From Aplectana chamaeleonis (lineage: Eukaryota > Nematoda > Chromadorea > Rhabditida > Cosmocercidae): a stretch of DNA of 64,000 bases. Position numbers and translations under genes: made by a program. Below are positions 12,406 to 24,329 of the stretch, piece by piece (the first letter of the stretch is position 1; each line of letters starts with the position of its first letter). Below the pieces are notes generated by a model. The model did not search any database. It was not told the DNA's origin and saw only the letters and a list, made by a program, of their open reading frames with translations. The stretch is from the NCBI GenBank assembly GCA_029168955.1, contig JAPDOI010000172.1:558001-622000 (forward strand), read 5' to 3'.

Positions 12406-12825
12406 CATCATACTTGATGGATAACTTCCCTTCTATTATTTGTCTAGTTCAACTGCAGTTAATGTGCATCTACATCATTGTTATTTGTTAACAACACAAA
12501 TATTTATGCAGCAGTGATTTTGAGTAGTCGTTCACAAATCAGTGTAAGCCCTCTTCTCGCCATCGAGTCCCATCTCGTGCTCGCTTCGTTCTCTTCAAGC
12601 TTCTCAAGAGCAGGTGAATAGGAGACGTCGCATTTTCCATCGTTAACACACTGAATTTTGTCCTCAGTCAGGGAAACGGTACACATAAGTATACGAACAC
12701 CCAGGAAATGAGCCATACAGCTGTTGGATCGAGCTTTCAGATCTCGGAGCATGTTTCTACGTTTTCTGCACAGATTTATAAAAATCAAACCGCAGATTCT
12801 ATCCATAGTAGTCCAATGACTATGA

Positions 12826-13320
12826 TAATGATAAGAGTGTGGAAAACTCCTGCATCCATTTACGGCCATGATGAGCTGTAGGTCGGTGGAATGGTGGCAT
12901 GTTATTCGGGTACTGTGGTTCGTTCCGATACTCTTGGAATAAGGTTCCGTATTACCGTGTGTTCGATGGATGGCACAAACGACATTCACATTTAGCCGTC
13001 ACGGGTAAAGACTCGTTAGCTTCCTCAACTACTGCACAGGGTAGCTCGTTGGGCCCTTCTGTTCCACGAGGTGCACCAACATGCTGCCCTCCTTCGAAAC
13101 TTCAAGTGCTCCTGCTGCTGCTCCAAGCTCCGGCAACAACCTCCTGCGTTTCAATATTCCCCCAACTGCTGTTCTCGACACCAACGGCAACAAGGTCATG
13201 AGAGACCTTATTCCACGAGTGTAGGAATGAATATGGAAAAGCATGATACCATTCCATCAACCCACTTCTCATCACGGTTATTAATGGGATAGAGTTGTTT
13301 CGCACACTATTATCACCCAT
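12826..13320. repeat. Long imperfect inverted repeat
   Basis: The arm at about 12826-12955 and the complement of about 13192-13320 align over roughly 120 bp. Shared words include GATAATxxTxxAGTGTG, CATGATGAG, GGTxGxTGGAATGGT and CTCxTGGAATAAGG. The arms are diverged by substitutions and small indels, so the structure is old. The loop carries the coding-like stretch listed separately. Confidence 0.5.
13051..13224 (+). CDS. Possible single exon, unrecognised protein
   Basis: One plus-strand frame reads through LPSFETSSAPAAAPSSG and ends VMRDLIPRV followed by TAG. Codon choice is biased in the manner of well-expressed nematode genes (AAC, CTC, CGT, TTC, CCA, GAC, GGC, AAG), unlike neighbouring sequence. 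A possible acceptor, CAGGGTAG, precedes it. The frame lies in the loop of a long inverted repeat, so it could also be cargo or chance. I recognise no domain and see no partner exon. Confidence 0.28.
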   Translation, partial: GPFCSTRCTNMLPSFETSSAPAAAPSSGNNLLRFNIPPTAVLDTNGNKVMRDLIPRV

Positions 13321-13456
13321 TGGTTTACGGTGGATGAAATCTGCGGTTTGAGTATTATATTTCTGTGTTTTCTGCGACTCCAGAAACTATAAAATCTATC
13401 GTGTGTCCTTAGCCTCTCTGCTTGACCTTTATTTGTTTAGAAAAGTTTTGTTTTTG

Positions 13457-14400
13457 AACGCCACATAAGTGGACAAACACTTAAGAAACATTAAAATTTA
13501 TCAACGAATAGGACACAAACATAAACAAAACTTTGTCAGTACGATGTAGTAGCACCGCTAACTGTAGCAAGTTCAAACAATCTGTCTGGGAGGCTGTCGA
13601 TGAGCCGCTTCATAACGTTCCTGCCAATGCCGCTCCATGCGCTCAGGATGGCATGTTTGAGAGTACTGACGTCGTATTGCTTTCCGTCCTTGTAGATCTC
13701 AGCACAATGATCCCCCACAGGTTCGCAATGGGATCCAGATCGGGTCGGCCGGCCGTCCAAGACAGGAGGTCGACACTGTTGCTGCGGAACCACTCCAGAG
13801 CATACGGGCTGACTTGTCCTGGGCATAACGAAACCTTTCACGTCGTCGAGCACGCAGGAAAGGCAAACGATGGGAAGTCAAGACTCTTTGGTATCCTTCT
13901 GAGTTCATCCTGCTCGTCACGAATTCAATACCGACCTGAACAGTGCTGTTGAGAGCTGCCCACACCAAGACGCTTGCACCTTCCAAAGTTCCGGCGGCTG
14001 AAATAGGCTGGCTCCTTCCATAGATCTCTCCTGTAACTCCTAATCCCGTCAAGCCCGTCCGAAATGATTTTTTTTTCTCGTCGGAAAAAATTACCTAGAA
14101 CTTGTATTCGCAAGCAGCGCTCGAAAGGTCGAGCCATGCAAAGAAGTCACCGTATCCCATTTCGTACTCATGCTCCGCAAATTATTTCCATCATTCCTAA
14201 GTGTTCGTATACTTACGTGGCTTGCAAAAATCCAATTTTTTTCTATTACTCAAAGCGAATTTGACAACTTGTGCTCACACATAGTTTTCCATCGTTTTCG
14301 GTGTAGTAGAAAACCCAGAGACTCTTTTCAGTATCTGAAACCTCGAACCAGTATCTCTTCAGTCCATTTTTAGGGTGTTCGTATACTTATGTGGCGCACT
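13457..14400 (-). pseudogene. Tc1/Tc3-like transposase, degenerate element
   Basis: Minus-strand frames between about 14100 and 13535 carry pieces of a Tc3-like DDE transposase in order: FSDEKK (first catalytic Asp), SYRRDLWKEP and FSRRNFG, VWAALNST with FVTSRMNSEGYQ, a QDKSA segment in place of QDNA, and WTAGRPDLDPIANLWG near 13760. The C-terminal part runs through LKHAILSAWSGIG to DRLFELATVSG. The pieces lie in different frames, so there are several frameshifts. In the last motif the expected glutamate of DD34E (IENLW) is alanine, which would abolish catalysis even if the frames were intact. Imperfect inverted ends GCCACATAAGT...ACAAACAC (13458) and GTGTTCGTATACTTATGTGGC (14374) bound the region. 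Confidence 0.75.
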
Positions 14401-14574
14401 CTACTTTGTCGAAAATCACCTCTTAATCGCCGGTGTATGCACAAATGAGCACACTTCCACTGATCCTCTTCCTGTGTCAGTGGTTATTCGATTATAAGTT
14501 CGAAAGAGGAATAAAATTCCCACCCGTGAGATGTATAGAATTTTCAACCCTTGTCTCTGTTTTCGGAATGTTTT

Positions 14575-15023
14575 CACCGCAAAAAACCGCTGTTTCGGGC
14601 CAAATTTCAAGTCTGAACTTTCCTGTCTTTTGATGGTGGACGAGCCAACTCCACATCATCGGCATCGATGATCTCTAGTATCAAGAACATCAGCATCAAT
14701 TTCAATATAGTTATGTACTCATCTAGTCAAAAGCATTGACTGAAGTGCTTGCTTTCATTGTTCAACTGTTGTCATTAGGTAAATATGGATTTAATTCTTC
14801 CTCTGAATGTCGATGATTTTTGACTGCTCGGCATGAGACTGCGATTTTTTTGAGCGGCGCTGTGCACGTGTGCACGAACTTATATCTTCGAGTCTTAAAA
14901 ACTTTAACTCTAGCGCGTTTTTCAACGCGCTGCCTTCATAGATTTTCAGCCATTTTCGATCTAAGCCGATTTTTGTAGTTTTTTTTTCGATAACGTTTTC
15001 CATCGCGACCACTGACTTTGAAA
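14575..15023. mobile_element. TTAA-MITE family A (copy 2, truncated)
   Basis: Sequence from the CGGGCCAAATTT region through GATGGTGGACGAGCC to ATCGCGACCACTGACTTTGAAA matches the element at 3162-3714 in the same orientation. The left end is missing, and the right terminal TTAA has mutated to TTGAA. Confidence 0.65.
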
Positions 15024-15097
15024 CAGAGGTTAAAATTTGTTGCAAAAGTTCTGTGCCCTTACCTTGGCAAGGCGAAATATAATCAGAACAGACTTAT

Positions 15098-15940
15098 TAA
15101 AGTGTGTACGAATGAGATTGGCGGCCCAGGCGGCATGCGTACTTTGCTGGCGGCCGTCGCGTTCACCGCTATTGGACGAGCATGCAAAACGTCCCCCCAC
15201 AACCATCGACTAAGAACGGGGCCGGCACCGGCTGTCAGGAAACACTGCGCCGATCAATCAGCTCTACAGCAAGGGGAGAGGGATGGCCGGGTCAGGTTCT
15301 CTCTACACACGGAGGGAGGAGCGCGGACGAGATTCATTGCTGACGCGACGCGCGCGGCGGAATTTTTAGTCCTACTACCCCATGACTGGAGCGCGCTTGC
15401 CACTAGCTCGCGAGATTTCATGGGCTTTCATATTTTTATTCATTCTCAGAAAACTTTTCTTTATCTTCCTGGGTTACTCCTCTCATTATCTTATCCTGGA
15501 CGGTCATTTCAATAATTCTTGTAAGTTGTCGTGCCGTTGTACCGATTGATATTTGTAGAAAGTGTAAAATGGTATTAAAGATCGAGCATCATTTTAGATG
15601 TAGTGATGGGATCGTTACCGCCGACAACCAGCTTGGCTCTGTATTATGAAACATAAAGAAATAGTCATGTGAGAATCAGTAAACACACGAAATGTCATGA
15701 AATCTCGCGAGCTTGTGGCAAGCGCGCTCCAGTGATGGGGTAATCAGATAAAAAGTTCCGCCGCGTGCGTCGCGTCAGCAATGAATCTCGTCCGTGCTCC
15801 TCCCTCCGTGTGTAGAGAGCCCCTGACCCGAGATGACCGCTGTTCAAATTTCACACTGGTCCGAGAGCGGCACATGCGACGGCCGCCAGCCAAACACGCC
15901 GGCCGCATGGGCCGCCATTCTCATTGGGACACTCTTTGAA
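15098..15940. mobile_element. Long-TIR foldback, family R (copy 1, 843 bp)
   Basis: The left arm begins AAAGTGTGTACGAATGAGA and continues GGCGGCC...GGCGGCCGTCGCGTTC. The right arm ends with the complement GGCGGCCGTCGCATG...CATTCTCATTGGGACACTCTTT. An inner inverted pair, CTCTCTACACACGGAGGGAGG (about 15298) against the complement near 15810, extends the arms to about 330 bp. No transposase is present. Confidence 0.7.
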
Positions 15941-16244
15941 GGCCTCGCGGCACTTGACAATTTCCCGAAGGTTTAGTGTACGGAGGCATCTTTGAAATGT
16001 AAAGTCAAAATATTATGCCGATTTTGTCCCTAGGGCTTGAAATTGAAGAAAAGAAAAAAGGCAGTTGTGCAAGCGTCATTAATTCTAGGCAAGAAGAAAT
16101 GTAGTGAACGAACGAACAAAGTGTGTAAGTTGGCCGCAGCAGCCTTCGACAGAGCTTCTATTGCCAGTTCTGCCCTCAAACAATTTATGTGTATCTATCA
16201 GACAGACAAGCGTGTTCACACAGGTTTTCACAGAAACTTAATGC

Positions 16245-16738
16245 TTAAAGGCAGTGTTCACGATAAAAAATGTGTTTCAGTTTCCACCAGGAATGGGTGG
16301 AGGAAGTGCACACCGTAACGTTGACGTTGAAAGAACGCATGAAAACGAGCCAGGAAGAGCCCCAAAAGAGCCCGAAATTGCAACTTCGAGCGCATTGAAA
16401 ACCCCAAAAGTGCATCACGCGCCCACCGACGTGAACAAATGAATGCTCGAGATCGTGAGATGAGCGATGATTTCCAATCATTAGCCCCGTTCTTCCCTTC
16501 ATTCTCAACTTCTCTCTTTACTCAGGTCAGCTCGCATACATCGGCTGCAAAAGACGGAAGTTACAAGCCTCGGACAACTTGTCCACCATGTTTCCTGAGC
16601 TCATATTTTGAGGGACCATAACTCCGTTCCCAGAAGGTCTTGTACGATTTCGGAGACATCATTGGAATCAGTATGGGCCCGTTTTCAAGATAGGCGGAAA
16701 AACAGAAAAACGATTTTTATCGTGAACGCTGCCTGTAA
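16245..16738. mobile_element. TTAA-MITE, distinct interior (family D)
   Basis: The ends are TTAA-AGGCAGTGTTCACGAT and ATCGTGAACGCTGCCT-GTAA, the same terminal repeat as families A and B, but the 450-bp interior matches neither. The right flank tetranucleotide differs from TTAA by one base. Short open frames inside have no recognised motif. Confidence 0.6.
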
Positions 16739-16739
16739 C

Positions 16740-18050
16740 GCATCAAGAGACATGCCCGATGAGAACCGATTGGACTCTCGAAGTCCCACAACGCTATTGT
16801 TTTCGGGATACCCTTACTGCGCTATGCGATGGCATGGTTCTCATGAGTATCGATCGAAGATGCGTCGCACATCTATAAGTATGCAAAGTATCCTGTGCTG
16901 TCGTTATCACTACAGATGGATTTTTTCCAGCATGCGCCTGATTCACATTTGCGTCGTATACCTGATGGATATGCTGCGAAATGAATTCGGAATGAAAATT
17001 GAGCCTCGAAATGCGAATTTCAAAATGAGGTGTGTTCGATCATTTCACATTTCTACGACTTCTAGGTTTGATCTCGTAAATATTTAATCCTATGGGAGGG
17101 TAACTTACCACTATAAACACAATAGAAAGAAGGAGCGCTCCCAAGTGAAAGTGGTTTCGTTAGTAAGAAATGCCCTCCAGCAAAAAGTTAACAATGTAGA
17201 AGTTTCCACCTCGAATCTACAAAAAATTTACAATGCCGTCATTTCCCTTTTGTAAGATTATGTAATCCTAATTTACAGGCCTCTATTTTTGCTGCACAGT
17301 CGGCGTTTATCTTATGTTAGTGATACTTTGCGGTCCGCGCAAACACGGTGCCATAACATAGGTGCACCGAGTTTGTGCCAACCTTCATTGGGGAACACAA
17401 AGTGTCACTAGGATCCATGTCAACCGTGCTTGTTCTATAGATGTACGTCAAATAAAGGATGTACTTCAAATTTTTAGCTCTTTTCATTGTACTTCTAATA
17501 GAGATGTACTTCTCGTAGAAGTGGTCATCAAGTAGAGGAACTCTGTACGTGGTCCCTTGGTTTTCATTACTTTGGCGACCTCAAACTTTTTTTTATATTA
17601 TCTTCTCTACTCAGAAGGAGTTCTATACTCGGTAGAAGACCACTCGAAGAACATCAGGTTTCCTAGGGAGTGGAAGCCGATAGACAACTTTTCTTTGTAC
17701 CATTTACCAAATTGCGGCGAGATGTTCACGAGCGATGCTGAGCCGAATGTACTAGAGCCACTGCAGAAGCCCTAGACACGGGTGCTTAGCTTTTTTCCGA
17801 ATTTCGACGCTTTTTCCATACCTCCGCGACTCGTCAAAGCATGGCTGTGCCTTAAAGGTTTTACATCACAAAGCTTCTGAGGATTTTAGTGTAGATCTAA
17901 AATTATAAAATCACTCTACAGATAGCACGGATAGCAGGGGCCGTTTCGGTTCCCTTTTGGTCGTTTGAACCAATAAAGAGAAACCAAAGCGGTCAGTGCG
18001 ACCCGTGCCGACCGCCTATAATTTTCCTAGAATAGCTCTAATTTGCAGGG
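16740..18050. other. Unassigned, with a small foldback at 17300-17420
   Basis: The segment at about 17295-17425 (ACTTTGCGG, GGTGCCATAACATAGGTGCACC, CACTAGGATCCATG) is a foldback related to the copies at 27170-27300 and 61130-61190. Positions 17436-17545 hold iterations of GTGTACTTCTA(A/T)TAGAGG also found at 33.1 and 34.1 kb. The remaining sequence shows no gene I can support. Confidence 0.45.
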
Positions 18051-18217
18051 GTGCGTTCCAAGAAGATTACCATGGGAGGAAAATGGGTCTGATAAAATAT
18101 AACGAATGATAATCTAACAGATAGGCTCATTTCATGTAGTCTCTCAATCTATCATTGGCCGGCTCTTATCAGATTCATTTTTCCTCCCGTGGAAATCTTC
18201 TTGGAACGCACCCCAGG
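18050..18217. mobile_element. Foldback MITE
   Basis: GGGGTGCGTTCCAAGAAGAT and the distal complement ATCTTCTTGGAACGCACCCC are perfect terminal repeats. The arms continue inward through CCATGGGAGGAAAA and TTTTCCTCCCGTGG, and TCTGATAAAA/TTATCAGA. Total length is about 168 bp. Confidence 0.75.
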
Positions 18218-18689
18218 TGTCAAAAAGAAAGGCGGTAAATAATCATCCTTTTTCTGGTGATAAAAGAAGGCGAGCGAATTTTTTGGTTAGATTATCGAAA
18301 AGAATCTTCGATCCGTGATATTCCTTTCAATCAATGTTGTCCAAAGCTTGAGTGCTAGATTCAAGTATATTATGTTTTACCTGAACCTGTTCTCTTTTAG
18401 ACTGCGTCCAATTCGGTGCAAAGGCGAAAGTGCTGTTCCTATTGCACACCAGTCACTTAGAAAGAGGTAATCTTGTTGCCCTAGTCCCTAAACCGTGTTA
18501 TATGTGTTAAGAACCACTCTGCTCATGTATTCTGATACTCAGTTGACCTGTATACAATAAAAATTTTCTTCGTGGAGTGTTTACAGTACCTTCTGCTAAC
18601 TTCACCTACGCCTTACTTTTGAGTGTCTGAAGACGCCGGTAAGTTGCACACACTTTCTGCTGAAACCAGAGTTGACAATCGGCTGTGGA

Positions 18690-18850
18690 CGAGGTCGCAT
18701 ATATGGTTTCCGTTTTCATTTTAGTCTGACGCAAGGACCAGGCGGCAGGCCGTGCGGGGTTGGCGGCCTCAATGGAGAATGGGGTTTCGATTCGCGCGGG
18801 GTGATCTACGGTCGCAGCCCCGTCCATTTATCAGACTGAAATGATTGCGC
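18690..18850. repeat. Dispersed repeat (plus-oriented member)
   Basis: GGTTTCCGTTTTCATTTTAGTCTGAC, the GGTTTCGATTCGCGCG core and CGCAGCCCCGTCCATT match, in inverted orientation, the segment at 25075-25220. The conserved core contains a GGTTTCGATTC word resembling a pol III B box, so a tRNA-derived element is possible but not shown. Confidence 0.5.
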
Positions 18851-21730
18851 GAACTGTACGTAGCACCGCAGCTCGTCTGGGTATATTCATGGCACGACTG
18901 CGTGCATGTCCAAAAACAAGGAAAGGGTTTGAATATCGACGTAACATTCATTTTCCGAGCTACTCGTAATCGTATTATCACAATCGTAGATGCGAAGCGG
19001 TTGTTTTCGGAAAAATGCGACCATGAAAATATCATTTTTAAAACCGCACCACTCCTATGATAGTGAAGCAAAACCCTGCTAGTAGCGGGGAAACGAAGGA
19101 TACAATGCAAAGCTCCACGGCAGGGCTGTGCGCAGGTGATCCGCTTCCGCTCCTTTTTGAGCATGTCCGGCACTTATAGGCTGTTCCGCTGCGTCTACAT
19201 TCTTTCTGATGCGGAAGCGCAATAAAATATTGGATGTTCTGCAGAGCTCACGCACTCATAAAAAAGAAATAAAAAAACAAGCGAACCCTGAGGCCAAAGA
19301 GATTTGCAGCACATCAGCAGCAGCTCTGCAAAATAACAGCTTTGCCTGATGCCCCGCTGGTCCCTTTGTGACCGACCTGAACCACTAGATTGGTTTTCCT
19401 GGCAGTTTCTTTGACAAGTATGTTGCTGGCCCTCGTCGTCGGATTCAATCGCTCCATTAATTTTTCTGATACAAGTGAACGCTGCAGATATCTATTCTAA
19501 GAAAGCTTATATAAGAAACGGCCATTCTCACTGGGATGACAGTTGACAGAGGAAGGCAGTTTCGGATCGTCCCCATGGCCCATCACAAGGAACGCTTCCC
19601 CGTCGTGGATCTTGGCGAGGCTGGCCTTTTTGCTGCTGGCTGAATCATGCCTATCTCTGCGTAGCTGAGAAATTTTCTCCGTCTTCGGAACGTGTTCTGT
19701 GTGCAGCTGACGCTGCTGGTACAAGTATGGATTACAATTTGGAGCCGACACAGGGTTCATCCTCTCGTTATCGGCTCTATGATCTGCATTCCAGGATGCA
19801 CCTCCTGTTGTGCTGCCCACGCGTGCGTGAGGAGGATGGCGCCATTCTCGGCATTGCAGTATTCTGTTTGAGAAACGGCTGCGGTTTTACGCATGACGCT
19901 CTTTATCATTACCTGTAATGAAGTAGTAAATCTATTACTTCAGTTTATTTACTGAAATCTTGAAGACTAGTAAACGAAGGCCAACAAATGGCAACGGGAA
20001 AGGGTATTACGAGAGCTTTTATCACTTCAATTCTCCGCTTCCTTCTCTGATATTTTCGTTCTATCAGCTATTTCCGCTGCTTTTAGCGCTTGAAATTACT
20101 GAACTGGTGTACCGCACAGCCCATGTGAAAAGCCTCCCTGACATAGGACTGACAGACGTGGGAGCATAACCTGTTTTGGGATCCTTCCACTTCAGCAGAA
20201 CACATCCACTTACCTCGGATTGCCAGTAGTTGAGGGCCACTTGCGAGGCGTGGTCTTAGGCGAGATACCGTAGTTCAAAACACCCTGCCGATCAATTACA
20301 CAGAATATGTGGCTTCTAGGAGCACTTCAGGAGGATAAGTGCGACCTGCTTGGCAAGCGATTACGATAACACAGCGGACTACGTAGGAATTACCGCCTCG
20401 AAGCAAACTGCTTCGTGAACTCAGTCAACATTTGTTCGTAACCCATTGAATTCCTATATCTCAAGCTTGTGAAAGTGCTGTGCTTTGAGAACCCCACTTC
20501 CCCACAAAATCTCTTTGAACACATGAGGCTTGAAACATTAGAGTCATAAACTTGCCGCGCTTCAATGTGGCCTTCGTGCTAAGAACTGGGCATGTGCGCA
20601 GCTCTGTCCATCTCTTGGCAAACGCAAGACCGCTAATGTAGCGCAGTGAGGTATCGCAGGCTGGACACGAATTCGGATTATTCTTGCTGATACTTGGGTT
20701 TTCTTTTTCTTTGAGTTATGTTGAGTATGCATCATGTTAATTAATATCTGGGAACCCGGAAAATGGACGGCAAATTTGTAAACGCCACCCCTACCATCGC
20801 AGGACCTCATAGAACGTATCCTTTGCATTGTCTTCGGCGTTTTCGGTGGGCGCACTATCCACAGAATAAATCCTCTAGGATCTCGCAGTCGCACAAATGC
20901 ATTCCTACACGACGTTGAGCCGAACTCCTCAATCATGACATTGAAGTTCTTTCTTACAACTAAAGGACAGCCTCCCTGTCCTATAATTACTTTCCGACGT
21001 TGATGACGAGTCTATCTTTGAGTCTTGAGTCTCCTGCCAATCATTAAACGATGCATATGAATAGCTGCTAAGTCTCGATGGCGCAGCTTCCTGCATATCT
21101 CTCGGTAGCGATCCCCAGTTCAGGGTGGGAAAACTGTGGATTGGGCCAAAGACTTCATAAAGTCCCGAGACACAAAAGTTAAAGCCATCGTACGCGCAGA
21201 AAACCGTATATTATTTTTTGATGTTTTTGTGTAGCTTGGTCTCTCTAGTGAACGAAAATGTCGAAGGGGCCCATGAAAAACCTTCATTTGTAAAGAAAAG
21301 TCAATCGGAACACTTTGTAAATACGAATTTGAATTTCGCACCAAAATCCTTTTTGGAGTTTTTCTGCTTTTGGAGGCCTCGCCACTGTCATTTTCGGAGT
21401 TTTTCTGCATGTGGAGTTCGTGCCGTAACTATTTCTCATGTTGTCTTACGGTCGCACCAACATTCTAGGAAAAAGTGCTAGATGACTGGTGAGATTTGGT
21501 GGCGGATCTTCATCTTTGACGCCTTCGAACTTCATTGCCCAACGTTTTTGACGCGCCAAAGTTTACCAGTGTGGTCTACCGGCCTCAGTCATGAAATGGA
21601 GCCTGAAAAATGAAAATTGTTTTTCAGCGCGAACGATACCTTTAAGGTGTAACGGAAAAGTGGCTTTCGAGTGCCGGATATCAGCACCTTCATGCAATAT
21701 GTGCTACATCTTTCAGCTAGAGTCTAGTTT
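18851..21730. other. No supported gene
   Basis: I see no recognisable protein motif, RNA gene or clear tandem repeat in this stretch. Open frames are short and lack credible splice partners. The frame at 20562-20936 on the minus strand is the longest, at 124 codons, and is unrecognised. Confidence 0.4.
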
Positions 21731-21734
21731 ATTT

Positions 21735-21885
21735 AATTAAGCTCCTATGTTCGATTGTCTTAGCGCGGAGCTGTGGCTTTTTTTGTCGGAACCTCCTTAT
21801 CACTAGTCATATTTTACCGCTTTTCACAGCTCCGCTGCTGGTGATAATCAAAATCCTCAGGTCATTAGGGGTTTTCCAGAGTCTA
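21735..21885. mobile_element. Foldback MITE (pair with 40880-41040)
   Basis: TTCGATTGTCTTAGCGCGGAGCTGTGG and the distal complement CACAGCTCCGCTGCTGGTGATAATC form the arms. A second copy at about 40905-41040 shares the ends and the flanking words TAGGG(A/G)TTTxCCAGAGxxTA. Confidence 0.55.
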
Positions 21886-22164
21886 TATAGCGGTGCACGC
21901 TATATGAATCGAACGTCCCCTGTGCATACTCAAACGTCTAATAGAAGCAGGGACACCGACGAGCACGCACCAACAGACTTGTATACACAAGCCTAGAATT
22001 GTGTTGAGAACTTCAAATACCTGATTGGACATATATAATTCCCCTTCCTCCCTCAGCCGCATTACATGTGTGTTCGTCTGGTTCAAACGAATTTGCTATG
22101 AAAAGAATCCTTAGAGCAGGCATAACGCACAATAAAGGTATAAAGACGTCATTATTCATCAGTC

Positions 22165-22365
22165 ATTTCCAATTCGACCAATTCAGGCACTCGTCGATGT
22201 CGACCCCGAGCTACATGCCGGTCGACCGCAAGTGTCCTAAGGCGTCACAACCGCACGGAAATCTCTCGACGTGCTATTCGCTGGCGATCGACCTAATCAG
22301 ATGTCGACCGCGGGCTATGTGGTTGTGACGCCCGAAGACACTTGGGGTCGAACAGCATTCTGCTA
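22165..22365. repeat. Foldback with GTCGACC-type words
   Basis: GCAAGTGTCCTAAGGCGTCACAACC (about 22228) pairs with GGTTGTGACGCCCGAAGACACTTGG (about 22321). GTCGACCCCGAGCTACATG and GTCGACCGCGGGCTATGTGG repeat inside. No coding content was recognised. Confidence 0.55.
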
Positions 22366-24009
22366 GCGGTAGACCCGTGTTGTGTTAAAGGTTACCACAA
22401 AATGGGTGGTCCCATCGCCACGTTCCACGGCGGGATGCATTCCATTGTGGGCCGTGGGGAGATATACCCACAAACAACTGGGAACCACTCCCCCCAGCCG
22501 TGAGGAGATTCCCTCTACAGTAAAAATTATCCTCCATCTTCTGGTGGATCTTCTGGTAAGTATTTCAAGGCCATCTTCCAGGTCTGGCTCCGAAGAGGCG
22601 ACTGAGGCACACGGTGAGATCAGGAGCCTTTTATACCAACATCATAGTTATACTTTTGCCTGAACATGTTCACGTCCTTCAAGAAAAAAATAAACTTTTT
22701 GCCCGGCGCTTTCAAAAAACAGTGTCTTTGCTCTGGAGTCAACATCCGCCAGTGCCTGAGTTTTCGGAATTCTCGGCGTTCGACCGACATATAGATCTTC
22801 AAGACTCTCGGCTTCCGACATTCACGTTTTCAAAATCCTCGGCGGTTGGCATCCACAGCAGACTCAGTGGACGAAAAATTGTTGTGGGCGGCGGTTCACT
22901 GAATAGTCATGAAAAATAGCCTGCGTTTCACCTAAAAAAGTGTTTTTCACGTGCGGTCCGCAAGAAACAGCGTTTTTGCACAGGGGTCAACATCCACGAG
23001 TGTCTGAGAATGAAAATGGAAAGAGCTCATTTCTCGCATGCAAGATCCTTCCTGGTTATACCACGATTGCGGAAGGTAGATAGGTGCTCACAAAGCTCTT
23101 CTCAAACTCAAAAAGGTGTTCAAAAATTTTCTTCGAATAACTTTCCATTGTACGGAAGTGAAAACCGCTAGAAATAGCTCCAAATCGTTTATTGAACAGA
23201 CGGCAGAATTGAACAGTGTGGTAGAGATAGCATTTTCTCGTTTTCAAAGTTTACAGTTGTCCTTCATTGAAAAGACAACGGTTATCTTTGAAAACGAGAA
23301 ATTTCTGTTTTTACCACACTGTTCGGTTCTGCCGCCTGTTCATTAAACACAGTTGTTAATCATTATTAGGCATGCATATACATTTAAATCGTATCAAGGA
23401 ATCTGCGTCCGGGTACATTTCCTCTCATTACGTGGTTATCAATGTTCTGCAGACAGGTTCCTTCTGTAGTGTTCGAAAACAAGCCAAGAGTTCATTGATC
23501 TCCTGTGCACTCATTCATCTTCTGCGAAAATCGTACTCGGCGAACACCTTTGCAATTCTCAAAAACAAGGCAACAAAGCAGTGTGTGAATTGTGAGCAGG
23601 CAGATCCATAATGATTAGTATTTAAGGGCAGATTGTTTACAACAAATTTGTTGGAACTTACCACCTGTGATTTTTCGGTGGAACCACTGTACTGCAAGAA
23701 TCCCTGCTGCTTGTTGACAGGTGCTTCGCACGAAATCACGTTTGTAACCTCCGTACACATCTTTCCGCGAGCTTCTTTAGGGTGGGTCTGTTTGCGAAAA
23801 TGGCTTGGATCAAATTGCTTGAACAGATAATACCTGTTCCTTCGAGAGGCCATAATTTGGAATTAACCGTTGAAAACTAAGCAATGCTTGTGTTCAGGTG
23901 TAATATTACTGGCGTGCTCAAGGAGTGCAATTTACGACATTGATAACGAGCGACTATTCGAGATTTCAAGGCGAGTGTCTTTATATTACCTATAGTACAC
24001 TCCACCGAA

Positions 24010-24168
24010 AATTGCACATCAACTTATCACTGAGAAGCGATCGGCTCGGAATCAATATGCATTAATCCCATATCAGCACGCTCGCCACGGTTGAGCGAGA
24101 GCGGTTGTGCTGCAATTGGTTTAATGCATATTGATTAGCAACCAACAGCTTGTCATTGATAAGCAGGA
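24010..24168. mobile_element. Foldback MITE
   Basis: ACTTATCACTGAGAAGC near 24023 pairs with GCTTGTCATTGATAAGC near 24149, and AATCAATATGCATTAAT pairs with TTAATGCATATTGATT. The loop is GC-richer (CGCTCGCCACGGTTGAGCGAG). Confidence 0.6.
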
Positions 24169-24329
24169 GAGTAACTTTTAGTTTACTTCATACTAGCAAC
24201 CGACTGAATTGGTTGCATTAGCTTTGCTTAAGCAGGTTAAGGTGGTCCCGGGTCGAGCCGGGGTAATTTTTGCGTACTCCTATCATCGACTATGCGCACA
24301 ACGCCTGGATGACCCTGTTGGTCCGAAAG

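Larger units (their letters stand above)
12679..14215. repeat. Additional Tc-type terminal-repeat remnants
   Basis: ACATAAGTATACGAACACCC at about 12684 and GTGTTCGTATACTTACGTGG at about 14197 repeat the terminal word of the Tc3-like element in both orientations. With the pair at 13458 and 14374 this makes four related ends, which suggests nested or tandem insertions of the same family. The frame between 12504 and 12989 on the minus strand is open but not recognised. Confidence 0.4.

Noticed and set aside
15018..15515. 165-codon plus-strand frame
   Set aside because: It runs through the arm of a long-TIR foldback. Similar frames appear in the other family R copies on both strands and are not conserved.
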